33,672 bases of DNA from Leuconostoc fallax KCTC 3537 (GCF_000165675.1 NZ_AEIZ01000018.1:1-33672); one strand, 5' to 3'; numbered from the stretch's first letter, positions 1 through 10,079 are shown. Notes: generated by a model not told the origin, from the letters alone. Numbers and translations are program-made.

Positions 1-74
1 GGTCGCATGGTCTAGTTGGTTAGGACGCCTGCCTGTCACGCAGGAGATCACGGGTTCGAGCCCCGTTGTGACCG
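1..74 (+). tRNA. tRNA-Asp (GTC)
   Basis: A complete cloverleaf starts at the first base. The acceptor stem pairs GGTCGCA with TGTGACC (one G-T wobble), the anticodon loop holds GTC, and the T arm has the usual GGTTCGA core. The discriminator is G at 74. No CCA is encoded, so the end must be added enzymatically. The gene begins at the window edge, so further tRNA genes may lie upstream. Confidence 0.96.
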
Positions 75-132
75 CTACTTGTAACATGCTAATAAGTAGT
101 TAATTGAGGTGCAATTCCTTAACATGTTTTTT

Positions 133-154
133 CAGACCTTATGTGGTCTGTTTT
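133..154 (+). terminator. Possible weak terminator or processing hairpin between tRNAs
   Basis: A perfect 6-bp stem (CAGACC with GGTCTG, 6-base loop) is followed by only four T. It could end transcription after tRNA-Asp. However, no clear promoter is seen between it and tRNA-Trp, so a spacer hairpin in a longer tRNA transcript is equally likely. Confidence 0.3.
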
Positions 155-164
155 GAAGATATAT

Positions 165-238
165 AGGGATATAGTTTAACGGTAGAATAGCGGTCTCCAA
201 AACCGTTGATGGGGGTTCGATTCCCTCTATCCCTGCCA
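165..238 (+). tRNA. tRNA-Trp (CCA)
   Basis: The acceptor stem AGGGATA pairs with TATCCCT (228-234). The anticodon CCA sits in a normal loop, the discriminator is G235, and CCA is genome-encoded at 236-238. It is the only tRNA of the four here with an encoded CCA end. Confidence 0.96.
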
Positions 239-239
239 T

Positions 240-313
240 GGCGGTAGTGGTGAAGTGGTTAACACACTGGTTTGTGGATCCAGCATGCGAGGGTTCGATC
301 CCCTTCTACCGCC
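240..313 (+). tRNA. tRNA-His (GTG)
   Basis: The anticodon is GTG. The acceptor helix has the eight base pairs characteristic of tRNA-His, with the extra G-1 (240) opposite C73 (313). The next bases are not CCA. The anticodon stem is CTGGT against TCCAG, so the pair closing the loop (31-39) is a T-T mismatch. The gene starts two bases after the CCA of tRNA-Trp, so the two are surely co-transcribed. Confidence 0.95.
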
Positions 314-344
314 CTTATAAAATGGTACGTCTTCGTACCTTAAT

Positions 345-428
345 GCCGTTGTGGCGGAATTGGCAGACGCGCTGGACTCAAAATCCAGTGGTGGCAACAC
401 CGTGTGGGTTCGACTCCCACCGACGGCA
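345..428 (+). tRNA. tRNA-Leu (CAA)
   Basis: A class II tRNA with a long variable arm. The acceptor stem GCCGTTG pairs with CGACGGC, and the anticodon CAA is at 379-381 in a five-pair stem (CTGGA/TCCAG). The discriminator is A428 and no CCA is encoded. It reads UUG leucine codons, which are common in the genes of this window. Confidence 0.96.
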
Positions 429-435
429 TAGATTG

Positions 436-459
436 AGGCTCCTATTAGGAGCCTTTTTT
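436..459 (+). terminator. Rho-independent terminator of the tRNA cluster
   Basis: Stem GGCTCC/GGAGCC with a 5-base loop (TATTA) followed by six T. It lies 8 bases after tRNA-Leu and separates the tRNA cluster from tsaB. Confidence 0.9.
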
Positions 460-520
460 GTTACAAATTTTAATGCATGATTTTTCACATAGTGCTACTC
501 TTTATGCTAAAATTAAGATT

Positions 521-1237
521 ATGAAAGTTCTAGCATTTGATACAAGTAATCAACCTTTGACCGTTACTTTAGCCGAGGACGATCAGGTTAAATATATATT
601 CACAAGCAACGTAGCCCGTAATCATTCAATTCAATTACTCTCGTCCATTCAAGCAGCAATGCAACATGAGAATTGGCAGTTTGATGAATTAGATAGAATT
701 GTTGTAGCACAGGGACCAGGATCGTTTACAGGTTTACGAATTGGTGTTACTGTTGCTAAAGTTTTGGCTAATACAATTGGTACAGATTTAATTGGCGTTT
801 CTAGTTTAGCTATATTAGCTCAACAAGTAATAAGCCATAAAATAGTAGTACCTCTTTTTAATGCGCGTAATCAAAACGTGTTTGCCGGTGTATATCAAAA
901 CGGTATAAATATTAAGCCTGATGAACACCAATCTTTTGCGAATTTATGCCAGTGGTTGAAATCAAATCAACAGCTTGATGATTTGATTTTTGTTGGCGAT
1001 ACAGAACCTTTTAATGATAGTATTCAATCAGAATTTCCTCATGCGGCGGTTTTGACGGCAGAAGAAAGTTTACCTGACGGTAAGGGCATCATTGCACTAC
1101 AAAAGAACATATTACCAGTTGATGATATCGATACATTTAATCCTAACTATCTTCGAAAAACTCAAGCAGAACTTAATTGGCTGGAGAACCATCCTGGACA
1201 GGATGATCCAAATCATTATGTTTTTGAAGTTAAATAA
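521..1237 (+). CDS. tsaB: TsaB, partner protein of the tRNA t6A synthesis complex
   Basis: A 238-residue protein of the ASKHA-fold TsaB family. TsaB binds TsaD and TsaE and supports N6-threonylcarbamoyladenosine formation at A37 of ANN-decoding tRNAs. The family start is MKVLAFDTSNQPLTVTL, and the motif GPGSFTGLRIGV lies around residues 65-76. The frame stays open to 458, but the conserved N-terminus puts the start at ATG 521. No Shine-Dalgarno precedes this ATG, and a TATGCT -10-like box at 503-508 would leave only about six untranslated bases. It leads a tight operon with two acetyltransferases and tsaD. Confidence 0.93.
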   Translation: MKVLAFDTSNQPLTVTLAEDDQVKYIFTSNVARNHSIQLLSSIQAAMQHENWQFDELDRIVVAQGPGSFTGLRIGVTVAKVLANTIGTDLIGVSSLAILAQQVISHKIVVPLFNARNQNVFAGVYQNGINIKPDEHQSFANLCQWLKSNQQLDDLIFVGDTEPFNDSIQSEFPHAAVLTAEESLPDGKGIIALQKNILPVDDIDTFNPNYLRKTQAELNWLENHPGQDDPNHYVFEVK

Positions 1238-1777
1238 ATGGGCGCATCGGCATTCTGATAAATTCCCCGAGTTTATCTCTAAAATTTTTTGCTACAAGAT
1301 TATCAGTTTGAATTAAGAGTAGCTGATTTAGATGATATTAAACATTTAATTGCAATCGAAGAAGCGGTTTATTTGGGACAAGCACCTTGGACAACAGATG
1401 ATTTCTACAATGAGATTATTCGTTATGATGTACGACTATATCTAATTATTAAGAAAAATCAACAAGTTATTGGTTTTGTTGGTGCTGCGTATCAAAGGCC
1501 GACGCAAGATATTCATATTACGAATATTGCCATTTTACCGATTTGGCAAAATAAGGGATTGGGTACAATTTTGCTACATGAAATCATAAAAGTAGCTAAA
1601 AGAATGCATGTCCAAACGTTAAGTCTGGAGGCTCGTAAATCAAATAACTTAGCAGTGGCTTTGTATGAGCGTTTAGGATTTAAAAAAGTAGGAATAAAGT
1701 CACGTTATTATTTAGATAACCGAGAAGATGCTATAAGTATGGAGAAAAAAGTTGAATATCCAAAGAGCAGGCATTGA
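1218..1777 (+). CDS. rimI: GNAT acetyltransferase, RimI type (S18 alanine N-acetyltransferase family), apparent frameshift
   Basis: A GNAT-fold N-acetyltransferase next to tsaB and tsaD, where RimI normally sits; RimI acetylates the N-terminal alanine of ribosomal protein S18. The core is open from 1289. It contains an acetyl-CoA loop (LPIWQNKGLGTILL) and the strand pair LSLEARKSNNLAVALYERLGFKKVG. The uninterrupted frame could start only at a TTG (1289) with no ribosome site. A better start is ATG 1218 inside the end of tsaB. Its frame gives a basic leader (MFLKLNKWAHRHSDKFPEF) and joins the core if one T is restored in the T6 run at 1285-1290, giving 186 residues. The break is probably a sequencing error. 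Which of the two adjacent GNATs is the true S18 enzyme cannot be told here. Confidence 0.8.
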
Positions 1778-2180
1778 AGATGTTGAAGCAATCTATCATA
1801 TTGCTACGGGTGCATTTGGTTCATCACCTTGGCCGATAAAAATCTTCCAACATGAGCTATCATGCATTCGTAATCAATATTTTGTGGCTGAAATTAATCA
1901 TACAATCGTTGGGTTTATTGGTATGACAACTATTTTAGATGAGGCAGAGATTACGAGTTTAGCGGTCTTGCCAGATTATCAGAAGCAAGGCATTGCCCAA
2001 GCCCTAATAGCCCGAGTTTTATCTGTTCCTGATTTAAAACGCATTCTTTTAGAAGTATCGGAACATAATGGTGCGGCACAAGGTTTATACATTAAAAATA
2101 GCTTTACAGTTTACAATCGGCGCCGTCATTATTATAAAAATGGCGATGATGCGCTACTGATGGAGAGGAAAATATTGTGA
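1752..2180 (+). CDS. rimI: GNAT acetyltransferase, RimI type
   Basis: A 142-residue single-domain GNAT protein. It starts at TTG 1752, preceded by GGAG at 1741-1744, and overlaps the end of the previous gene. The acetyl-CoA loop [18 protein letters not shown] and the ending [30 protein letters not shown] are typical of RimI. It overlaps tsaD by four bases (GTGA), so translation is probably coupled. Two successive RimI-like genes between tsaB and tsaD suggest one modifies S18 and the other a different amino terminus; that is inference. Confidence 0.87.
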   Translation: MNIQRAGIEDVEAIYHIATGAFGSSPWPIKIFQHELSCIRNQYFVAEINHTIVGFIGMTTILDEAEITSLAVLPDYQKQGIAQALIARVLSVPDLKRILLEVSEHNGAAQGLYIKNSFTVYNRRRHYYKNGDDALLMERKIL

Positions 2181-3193
2181 CGAGAATTATTGCATTTGAA
2201 TCTAGTGCAGATGAAACCAGTGTTGCTATTGTCGAAGATGGACATACCGTTTTGAGCAATAGTGTTGCAACACAAATCAACTCGCACCGTCGTTTTGGTG
2301 GTATTGTACCAGAAGTTGCAAGTCGACATCATATTGAATGGATTACACGTGTCTTAGATGATGCTTTGAAGCAAGCGGCGCTAACGCCAAAAGATTTAGA
2401 TGCAGTAGCCGTTACTTATGGTCCAGGGCTTGTTGGTTCGCTCCTAGTCGGCCTGATGGGGGCTAAAACTTTTGCAATGGCGCATCATTTACCTATTGTG
2501 CCCGTTAATCACTTGGCTGGACATATTGCTGCTGCTAGATTTGCTGGCAAAGTCGAGTATCCAGCGATGGCTTTAATGGTATCTGGGGGGCATACTGAAC
2601 TGGTTTTAATGCGCGAAGAAAATGACTTTAAAGTAATAGGTGAAACACGTGATGATGCAGCAGGAGAAAGTTATGATAAGGTCGGTCGCTTACTTGAATT
2701 CCCGTATCCAGCAGGGAAAATAATTGATGATTTAGCGCGTAAAAATCAAGCAACAGTAAAATTTCCAACTGCCATGGCGCATGATGATAATTATGATTTC
2801 AGCTTTTCAGGTTTGAAAAGTGCTGTGATTAATTATGTTCACAATGCACAGCAACGCGGAGAAAATCTTAACAAAGGCGAGTTGGCAGCGAGCTTTCAAA
2901 ACGCTGTAGTGGATGCTTTATTAGGTCGAACAAAACGTGCCCTAGAAAACTATCCTGTTAAAACTTTTATTTTAGCAGGTGGTGTCGCTGCAAATCAGCA
3001 ATTACGTCAGACCTTGACAGCCTTGTTAGAAACATTCCCCGAGACAACGTTTTTGCCCGTGCCAATGCAATATACAGGAGATAATGCCGCTATGATTGGT
3101 GCTGCTGGATATTGGAACTATCAGGCAGGTATTTTTGCTGATTTAGACTTAAATACAGATCCAGGATTAGATTTTGACTTGCTAAGCCTTTAA
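2177..3193 (+). CDS. tsaD: TsaD, tRNA N6-adenosine threonylcarbamoyltransferase
   Basis: A 338-residue ASKHA enzyme that moves the threonylcarbamoyl group from TC-AMP to A37 of tRNA, working with TsaB and TsaE. The metal-binding histidines are visible as NHLAGH (H112, H116), with SGGHTEL (136-142) and the C-terminal GDNAAMIG that carries the metal aspartate. The family hallmark ESSCDE appears here as ESSADE. The start is GTG 2177, overlapping the upstream gene. Length matches the family. Confidence 0.96.
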   Translation: MTRIIAFESSADETSVAIVEDGHTVLSNSVATQINSHRRFGGIVPEVASRHHIEWITRVLDDALKQAALTPKDLDAVAVTYGPGLVGSLLVGLMGAKTFAMAHHLPIVPVNHLAGHIAAARFAGKVEYPAMALMVSGGHTELVLMREENDFKVIGETRDDAAGESYDKVGRLLEFPYPAGKIIDDLARKNQATVKFPTAMAHDDNYDFSFSGLKSAVINYVHNAQQRGENLNKGELAASFQNAVVDALLGRTKRALENYPVKTFILAGGVAANQQLRQTLTALLETFPETTFLPVPMQYTGDNAAMIGAAGYWNYQAGIFADLDLNTDPGLDFDLLSL

Positions 3194-3197
3194 TACA

Positions 3198-3215
3198 TTG
3201 TGATTCGTTCACTAA
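3198..3215. promoter_or_regulatory. Candidate Rex operator upstream of rex
   Basis: The 18 bases TTGTGATTCGTTCACTAA match the Firmicute Rex site (TTGTGAA, four bases, TTCACAA) at all but two of the fixed positions. It lies just upstream of the likely rex promoter, so Rex probably represses its own gene according to the NADH/NAD+ ratio. The match is seen directly; binding is inferred. Confidence 0.6.
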
Positions 3216-3239
3216 CTTTATTTTGAATAGCATGGAATA

Positions 3240-3248
3240 TGATATAAT
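3240..3248 (+). promoter_or_regulatory. Extended -10 promoter of rex
   Basis: TGATATAAT is a perfect extended -10 element (TG, one base, TATAAT). No good -35 is seen at 17 bp, as expected when the TG extension is present. The leader of about 65 bases carries a small palindrome (ATTGTTGACAAT, 3275-3286) and a short hairpin (AGCGC TTA GCGCT) immediately before the Shine-Dalgarno. Confidence 0.65.
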
Positions 3249-3318
3249 AGTAATGCAGAATTTCACAAAGTAATATTGTTGACAATTAAAACAGCGCTTA
3301 GCGCTTTTGGAGTAAATG

Positions 3319-3966
3319 ATGACACAACCTAAAATACCGCGGGCAACGGCAAAACGCTTGCCAATATACTACCGCTATTTAACTTTTCTGCATGATGCAG
3401 GAACAAACCGTATTTCTTCGGCTGAATTAAGCGATGCCATTAAATTTGACGCTGCTACTATTCGTCGCGACTTTTCGTATTTTGGCGCGTTAGGTAAACG
3501 CGGCTATGGATATGATGTTAAAGCATTATTAGATTTTTTTGCTGATGTTTTGGATCAAGATAGTTTGATTAGTGTGGCGCTGATTGGCGTAGGAAACTTG
3601 GGTCAAGCATTGCTAAATTTCAACTTCCATCAATCATCCAATGTGCGTATATCAGCTGCATTTGATGTAGATGAAGAACGTGTTGGTAAGATACAAAGCG
3701 GTGTGCCAATATATCCGATGGCTGATTTGCAACAGCAGATTAAAGATCAACGTATTAACATTGCAATTTTGACTGTACCACAAGAGGTTGCACAAGAAAT
3801 TACAGATCAATTAGTGGCATCTGGTATACGTGGTATTTTGAACTTCACACCACTGCGTGTGACCGTGCCAAACAACGTACGTGTTCAGAACGTTGATTTA
3901 ACGAATGAATTACAAACACTCATATATTTTATTGAGAATTATGGGTCAATTACAACAGGAATTTAA
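3319..3966 (+). CDS. rex: Rex, redox-sensing transcriptional repressor
   Basis: A homodimeric repressor that senses the NADH/NAD+ ratio and in its family controls fermentation genes. An N-terminal winged helix carries the recognition segment ([25 protein letters not shown], about residues 43-67). A Rossmann domain follows with GVGNLG near residue 90, and the C-terminal swapped helix ends the protein. Two adjacent ATGs (3316, 3319) are possible. GGAG at 3309-3312 is only three bases from the first, so 3319 is the better start (215 residues). The candidate operator at 3198-3215 suggests autoregulation. Confidence 0.94.
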   Translation: MTQPKIPRATAKRLPIYYRYLTFLHDAGTNRISSAELSDAIKFDAATIRRDFSYFGALGKRGYGYDVKALLDFFADVLDQDSLISVALIGVGNLGQALLNFNFHQSSNVRISAAFDVDEERVGKIQSGVPIYPMADLQQQIKDQRINIAILTVPQEVAQEITDQLVASGIRGILNFTPLRVTVPNNVRVQNVDLTNELQTLIYFIENYGSITTGI

Positions 3967-3967
3967 A

Positions 3968-5005
3968 ATGGCCATATTAGATTTAAATGATAAAAATAAA
4001 GTAGCAGCATTTCAAGCATTTGTACGTGAACATCCCCGCGGACAAGTGACGCAAGATCCGTTATGGGGAGATCTAAAAGCTAACTGGGGTCATATTTATA
4101 TTTATCATGAGACAAATGGTGTGATCGATGCTGCCATGGCGGTACTCACAATTGAAGCTGTACCAGGAAAACTTTTAGCTTATTCACCTAAAGGACCGAT
4201 AGCCGATATTCAAAACGTACAATTGGTAAAGGCTTTGGTTGACGAAGCCGTTGCAGTGTTACCTGAAAACACGTTCTTGATTCGTTTGGACCCTGAGGAA
4301 CCTTATTCTGATGATCTAAATGAGGCTTACCAGCAAGAAGGTTTTACAACCCGGAACCGACAGATTACATATATGCACGGTAATATCCAGCCCCGTAAGA
4401 ATGTGGTCCTTTACTATGATGGTCGTGGAGATGCAGACAAAATTGTTGATGAAGACAGTCTCATGAAGCATTTTAAACGTGACTATCGTAACCAAATTCG
4501 TCGTTCTGCGCGTGATGGCGTCGTGGTGACGAGTGGAGATAGCCAAGAAGATGTTACTGCCTTCTTTGACACCTATGTTATGATGGCAAAAAGTCAAAAT
4601 ATTACACATAGACCCATTGATTATTTCTTGCGTATGCAAAAATTATGGGCGGGTACGGGTTTGTTCAAAGTTTTCTTAGCGCATTTTGAAGATCAAGTTA
4701 TCGCTAGTGGTATTGGTTTTGCTTATGGTGATAAAATCTGGTATATGTATGCAGGTTCAAATCGTGCATTTACCAAGCACTATGCACCCTATGCTGTACA
4801 ATGGGAAATGTTAAAGTGGGGCTTGTCACTGAATAAAGTACGATATGATTTTGGTGGTGTTGGTGACTTTGTACCAAAAGATGGTTTATATAAATTTAAA
4901 CATGGTTTTGCTTATCATGACGCTCCAGTAGAGTATATTGGCGAGTTAGATTGGGTGCTCGATCAAGAAGCGTATGATCAGTATCTTAAAGGATTTTCAG
5001 AGTAA
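3968..5005 (+). CDS. FemAB-family peptidoglycan bridge peptidyltransferase (FemX-like)
   Basis: A 345-residue enzyme of the Fem family, which uses aminoacyl-tRNA to add amino acids to the lysine side chain of lipid II and so starts the interpeptide bridge. It shows the two GNAT-like subdomains, with the conserved runs FKRDYRNQIRRSARDGV and VIASGIGFAYGDKIWYMYAGSNRAF and the ending YDFGGVGDFVPKDGLYKFKHGF. The frame is open from 3905, but the methionine at 3968 gives the usual N-terminus, follows AGGA at about ten bases, and starts one base after the rex stop codon. Whether the added residue is Ala or Ser cannot be read from sequence. Confidence 0.88.
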   Translation: MAILDLNDKNKVAAFQAFVREHPRGQVTQDPLWGDLKANWGHIYIYHETNGVIDAAMAVLTIEAVPGKLLAYSPKGPIADIQNVQLVKALVDEAVAVLPENTFLIRLDPEEPYSDDLNEAYQQEGFTTRNRQITYMHGNIQPRKNVVLYYDGRGDADKIVDEDSLMKHFKRDYRNQIRRSARDGVVVTSGDSQEDVTAFFDTYVMMAKSQNITHRPIDYFLRMQKLWAGTGLFKVFLAHFEDQVIASGIGFAYGDKIWYMYAGSNRAFTKHYAPYAVQWEMLKWGLSLNKVRYDFGGVGDFVPKDGLYKFKHGFAYHDAPVEYIGELDWVLDQEAYDQYLKGFSE

Positions 5006-5032
5006 AAAGATTGGTTGAAACCAATCTTTTTT
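5006..5032 (+). terminator. Rho-independent terminator after femX
   Basis: AAAGATTGGTT pairs with AACCAATCTTT around a very small loop and runs into a T tract. It ends the rex-femX unit just before the groESL promoter. Confidence 0.9.
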
Positions 5033-5033
5033 A

Positions 5034-5066
5034 TTGACTTTTTACAACCAAGTGTTAAACTATAAA
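5034..5066 (+). promoter_or_regulatory. groESL promoter region
   Basis: TTGACT (5034-5039) is a good -35. TAAACT (5056-5061, spacer 16) or the overlapping TATAAA (5061-5066) could be the -10; the exact choice is uncertain. The CIRCE element starts seven bases later, so HrcA bound there would overlap the transcription start. Confidence 0.6.
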
Positions 5067-5072
5067 TTGTAG

Positions 5073-5099
5073 TTAGCACTTGTGATTAAAGAGTGCTAA
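5073..5099. promoter_or_regulatory. CIRCE element (HrcA operator)
   Basis: The arms TTAGCACTT and GAGTGCTAA are separated by nine bases. This matches the CIRCE consensus (TTAGCACTC, nine bases, GAGTGCTAA) with a single mismatch in the left arm. It indicates heat-shock control of groESL by HrcA, whose gene is not in this window. Confidence 0.95.
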
Positions 5100-5131
5100 A
5101 ATCATAACAGAATTTTAAGGAGGTGTACATC

Positions 5132-5407
5132 GTGTTAAAACCATTAGGTGATCGCGTTGTATTGCAAGTTGAAAAAGAAGCAGAGCAAAAAGTTGGTAAT
5201 ATTGTCATTGCTAGTAATGCACAAGAAAAGCCAGTGACTGGTAAGGTAATCGTTGTTAGTACTCAAACTGTTGGGGAATTACAAAAGCCAACTGCCGTAT
5301 CAGAAGGCGACACTGTTGTATTTGATAAGTACGCTGGTCAAGAAATTCATGTTGAAGGACAAGATTATTTAGTTGTCCATGAAAAAGATATTATTGCAGT
5401 TATCTAA
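5132..5407 (+). CDS. groES: GroES co-chaperonin
   Basis: A 91-residue co-chaperonin that caps the GroEL barrel in the cytoplasm. [10 protein letters not shown] at the start, the mobile-loop region [15 protein letters not shown] and [14 protein letters not shown] are typical. The frame extends to a GTG at 5123, but that codon lies within the Shine-Dalgarno AAGGAGGTG (5117-5125). GTG 5132, eight bases after GGAGG, gives the family N-terminus and is chosen. It is the first gene of the CIRCE-controlled groES-groEL pair. Confidence 0.96.
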   Translation: MLKPLGDRVVLQVEKEAEQKVGNIVIASNAQEKPVTGKVIVVSTQTVGELQKPTAVSEGDTVVFDKYAGQEIHVEGQDYLVVHEKDIIAVI

Positions 5408-5418
5408 TTTTATGAGTC

Positions 5419-7100
<1,682 letters not shown>

Positions 7101-7126
7101 GCTATTTAAGGTGATTTAAGATGTTT

Positions 7127-7169
7127 AAAACGTTTATAGTATGGATTTAGCATATTATAAACGTTTTTT
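7127..7169 (+). terminator. Rho-independent terminator of groESL
   Basis: AAAACGTTTATA (7127-7138) pairs with TATAAACGTTTT (7156-7167). The pairing continues inward through TATG/CATA to a 7-base loop, and a run of T follows. It is one of the longest hairpins in the window. Confidence 0.93.
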
Positions 7170-7213
7170 ATATCCAATTAGTCAGAAAAAGCAAATATTA
7201 TAGTATTGAAATA

Positions 7214-7222
7214 TGATACAAT
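7214..7222 (+). promoter_or_regulatory. Extended -10 promoter of serC
   Basis: TGATACAAT gives the TG extension plus TACAAT, about 28 bases before ATG 7251. No clear -35 is seen. Confidence 0.5.
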
Positions 7223-7250
7223 GGGTAAAAAAGAATGGCGAGATTACTTT

Positions 7251-8340
7251 ATGACAACATATAATTTTTCTGCTGGACCTAGTAGTTTGCCAACAGAAGT
7301 TATGACACAAATAACTCAAGAATTGACAAAAAATCAAGCAACACATATGTCAATATTAGAAATATCACATAGAACGCCTCAGTTCGAAAATATACTTGAT
7401 GAAGCAAAAGCATCGCTCAAATCATTATTGGATTTGCCAGATAATTATAAGGTAATGTTCTTATCAGGTGGCGGTACAACACAGTTTGAAATGGTACCCA
7501 TGAATTTAGCGACACGGCTAAAAAAGATTGCAATTTTAGATTCGGGTAATTTTGCACATAAGCCTATTGGTGCCGCAGAAGCCCTAAATGTTACAGTTGA
7601 TGTTCCAGGTACAACACGGTCAATCAAGTATCGTGAATTACCACATTTGCCTGCTCAATTTGATGATACACAGTATGACTATGTCCATTTAGTGACGAAC
7701 AATACAATTGAAGGCACAACGTATCACCAAGAAGATATTCCTGACGTACAGCACTTAGTGGCTGATATGTCATCCAATATTTTGGCTGAACCCTATGATT
7801 TCAAAAAGTTTGATTTGATTTTTGCTGGTGCACAAAAAATTTGGGGATTGCTGGCATTACATTAGCTATTGTTAATCAAGATTGGCTAGATGAACAAGAC
7901 TTATCACATTTGGCACCCATGCAAAAGTATCAAACGGCTATTGATAAAGATTCAATGTATAATACGCCACCGGTTTTTGCAATTTACGTCTTAAACTTAG
8001 TTCTCAAGTGGATTGAACAATCCGGTGGTATTGCAGGGCTTTACGAAAAAACCAAAGAAAAGCGCACAAATTGTACGACTATTTAGATCATTCCTCATTC
8101 TTTGATGCCATGGTGACGGGTAAAGAACGGTCGTTGACGAATGTTGTCTTTACATCTGGTGATGCAAAGCGGGATGCACAAATTGCACAAAAGGCGTCTC
8201 AAGCTGGTTTTTATAACTTGGCGGGTCATCGTAGTGTGGGTGGCTTTAGAGCCTCCTTGTATAACGCTCAGCCTGAACAAGCAGTAGATGATTTAATTGC
8301 GTATTTGAAAAATGTGGAGATGGAATATTTAAATGACTAA
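7251..8340 (+). CDS. serC: SerC, phosphoserine aminotransferase, two apparent frameshifts
   Basis: A PLP-dependent class V aminotransferase that converts 3-phosphohydroxypyruvate and glutamate to phosphoserine. It begins MTTYNFSAGPSSLPTEVM at 7251. The reading frame breaks twice. One A is missing from an A6 run (7834-7839), directly at the PLP lysine motif GAQKNLG (K196). One A is missing from the A4 run at 8058-8061, before YDYLDHSSFF. Restoring both gives 363 residues, the normal length, with the C-terminal GHRSVGGFRASLYNA intact. Two one-base losses in an otherwise conserved gene point to sequencing error. It overlaps serA by eight bases. Confidence 0.88.
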
Positions 8341-9511
8341 TATAAAAACATATAATGCAATTTCGCCAATGGGACTCAATTACCTTACAGAGCAGGGGTA
8401 TACGATTAATGGTGATGAAGCACCCAAAGGTATTTTGTTGAGATCGCAAGATATGCATCAAGAGACAATTCCTGATACTGTTCGTGCTTTGGTTCGTGCT
8501 GGTGCTGGGTTTAATAATATTCCAGTAGATGATTTGACGCAAAGGGGTATTGCGGTATTTAATACACCTGGTGGTAATGCGAATGCGGTTAAGGAGCTCA
8601 CAATTGCGGCTTTGATTATGGCTGCACGACCCGTTGTAGCAGCTATTGACTTTGCTAACAAAACGCGTGGTGGGGATGTGTCATTACGCACCGAAACCAA
8701 CAAAGGTGGTTACCGTGGTACTGAATTATCAGGTAAAACATTGGGTGTGATTGGATTAGGTAATGTCGGCTCAAAGGTGGCCAACACAGCGTTGGCGTTA
8801 GACATGGAAGTCATTGGGTATGACCCAGGTCTGGATGCGACAACGGCATGGCGCGTTGATCGCCACATTGGGCATGCACGTAATGTAGAAGAAGTTTTGC
8901 AAAAAGCAGATTATGTGACAGTTCATATTCCGCTGAATGCAGATAATAAGCACTTTATTGATGCTGAAAAAATAGCACAGTTAAAGCCAGAAGCAGCCTT
9001 GTTGAATTTCTCTCGTGGCGGTATTGTGGATGATGCTGCAGCTAAGGCAGCCTTGGATGCTGATCAGCTACGCATGTATATTACGGATTTTGCTGATGCT
9101 GTATTATTTGATAATCCTAAAACGATTATTACACCACATATTGGTGGTTCAACAATTGAGGCGGAAGATACATCAGCTTTGATGGCGGCTAAGCAACTTG
9201 ACCATTACTTAACAACGGGTAATGTGGTTAATTCTGTGAATTTGCCATCAATCGATGAACCTTTTAGAACAAAGTATCGTGTTTCGATTATTCATCGTAA
9301 TGTACCGACAATGTTGAGTCAAATTGCTAATTTCTTTGGTGATCACGGTATCAACATTGAACAACTATCTAATCGTGCTAAAAACAATATTGCTTATACA
9401 TTAATTTCATTGAATGCATTAACTGATGAAGAATGGCAATTGATTCATGAGCGTTTTGACCAAGTGGATGATATTTTCCAAACACGTGTTTTAAAAAATA
9501 ATCAAGATTAA
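8333..9511 (+). CDS. serA: SerA, D-3-phosphoglycerate dehydrogenase
   Basis: A 392-residue NAD-dependent enzyme that makes the first committed step of serine synthesis. The N-terminal substrate domain is followed by the dinucleotide motif GLGNVGSKVAN (about 139-149), LLNFSRGGIVDDAA, and the catalytic ITPHIGGSTIEAE. A C-terminal ACT domain (NVPTMLSQIANFFGDHGINIE onward) suggests feedback control by an amino acid. GGAG at 8317-8320 lies about twelve bases before the ATG, and the gene overlaps the end of serC. Together the two form a serine biosynthesis operon; serB is not seen nearby. Confidence 0.96.
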   Translation: MTNIKTYNAISPMGLNYLTEQGYTINGDEAPKGILLRSQDMHQETIPDTVRALVRAGAGFNNIPVDDLTQRGIAVFNTPGGNANAVKELTIAALIMAARPVVAAIDFANKTRGGDVSLRTETNKGGYRGTELSGKTLGVIGLGNVGSKVANTALALDMEVIGYDPGLDATTAWRVDRHIGHARNVEEVLQKADYVTVHIPLNADNKHFIDAEKIAQLKPEAALLNFSRGGIVDDAAAKAALDADQLRMYITDFADAVLFDNPKTIITPHIGGSTIEAEDTSALMAAKQLDHYLTTGNVVNSVNLPSIDEPFRTKYRVSIIHRNVPTMLSQIANFFGDHGINIEQLSNRAKNNIAYTLISLNALTDEEWQLIHERFDQVDDIFQTRVLKNNQD

Positions 9512-9515
9512 AATC

Positions 9516-9554
9516 AAAAAATAACGATTAGCTTCTGGCTAATCGTTATTTTTT
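9516..9554. terminator. Bidirectional terminator between serA and the thioredoxin-like gene
   Basis: AAAAATAACGATTAGC pairs with GCTAATCGTTATTTTT around a 5-base loop. T tracts lie on both strands, so it serves the two convergent genes. Confidence 0.92.
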
Positions 9555-9566
9555 ATATATTATTGA

Positions 9567-9896
9567 TTATGCAAGTGTTGCTTGATACCAATCGAGAACT
9601 TGTTTAGGATTCAAACGCTCTCCGTGTCCAATTCGATCAATCTCTTGACCATTCTCAAATAGAATGAATGAAGGCAATCCTTTTAAATTATATTTTTTAG
9701 CGACTTCGATATTGTCATCACGATCGGCGTCAAACCAATTGGCTGTTTTAACAACTTCTGTTTTAATGTCTTGCACAAAAGGTTTAATAGCACGGCAATC
9801 GCCACACCATTCAGTTGATAAAAAGATAAGATTACGTCCAGAACGGTTGATAATTTCTTCTAAAAATTGGTCAGAATGACTCGTTGGTTCGTACAT
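9567..9896 (-). CDS. Thioredoxin-family protein
   Basis: A 109-residue single thioredoxin domain with the active-site motif WCGDC (C31, C34), a cis-proline region (LKGLPSFILFENG) and a typical beta-alpha ending. The frame is open to a TTG at 9902. GAGG lies only about two bases before that TTG but eight before the ATG at 9896, so the ATG is chosen. The CGDC motif differs from classical CGPC thioredoxin and is common in thioredoxin-like proteins of lactic acid bacteria. Its partner is unknown; a general thiol-disulfide role is inferred. Extended -10 boxes on the minus strand near 9920-9951 may drive it. Confidence 0.9.
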   Translation of the reverse strand: MYEPTSHSDQFLEEIINRSGRNLIFLSTEWCGDCRAIKPFVQDIKTEVVKTANWFDADRDDNIEVAKKYNLKGLPSFILFENGQEIDRIGHGERLNPKQVLDWYQATLA

Positions 9897-10030
9897 ATGC
9901 AATACCTCACTAGTTTATTTTGTATAACATACAATTACTAGTATTCTAACATATTTTGATAAAATATCTGATGATATCACTTACATTATAAAAGCTTTAT
10001 TAGAAAAATGAAGTTATTCTATTAAAATCA

Positions 10031-10059
10031 TTGACTTTTATTGATAGAAACAGTATCTT
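10031..10059 (+). promoter_or_regulatory. Promoter of the methionine T-box operon
   Basis: TTGACT (10031-10036) and TATCTT (10054-10059) are spaced by exactly 17 bp, so transcription should start about 20 bases before the T-box stem I. Confidence 0.65.
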
Positions 10060-10079
10060 ATTTAATAACAAAACGTTGA

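Noticed and set aside
238-480. Open reading frame across tRNA-His and tRNA-Leu
   Set aside because: It lies entirely over tRNA genes and a terminator and has no ribosome site or family likeness.
5123-5131. Earlier GroES start at GTG 5123
   Set aside because: This GTG is part of the Shine-Dalgarno itself; GTG 5132 has correct spacing and gives the family N-terminus.
7251-8340. serC as a true pseudogene
   Set aside because: Both breaks are one-base losses in A runs, all conserved residues remain, and serA beside it is intact. Sequence error is the simpler explanation.
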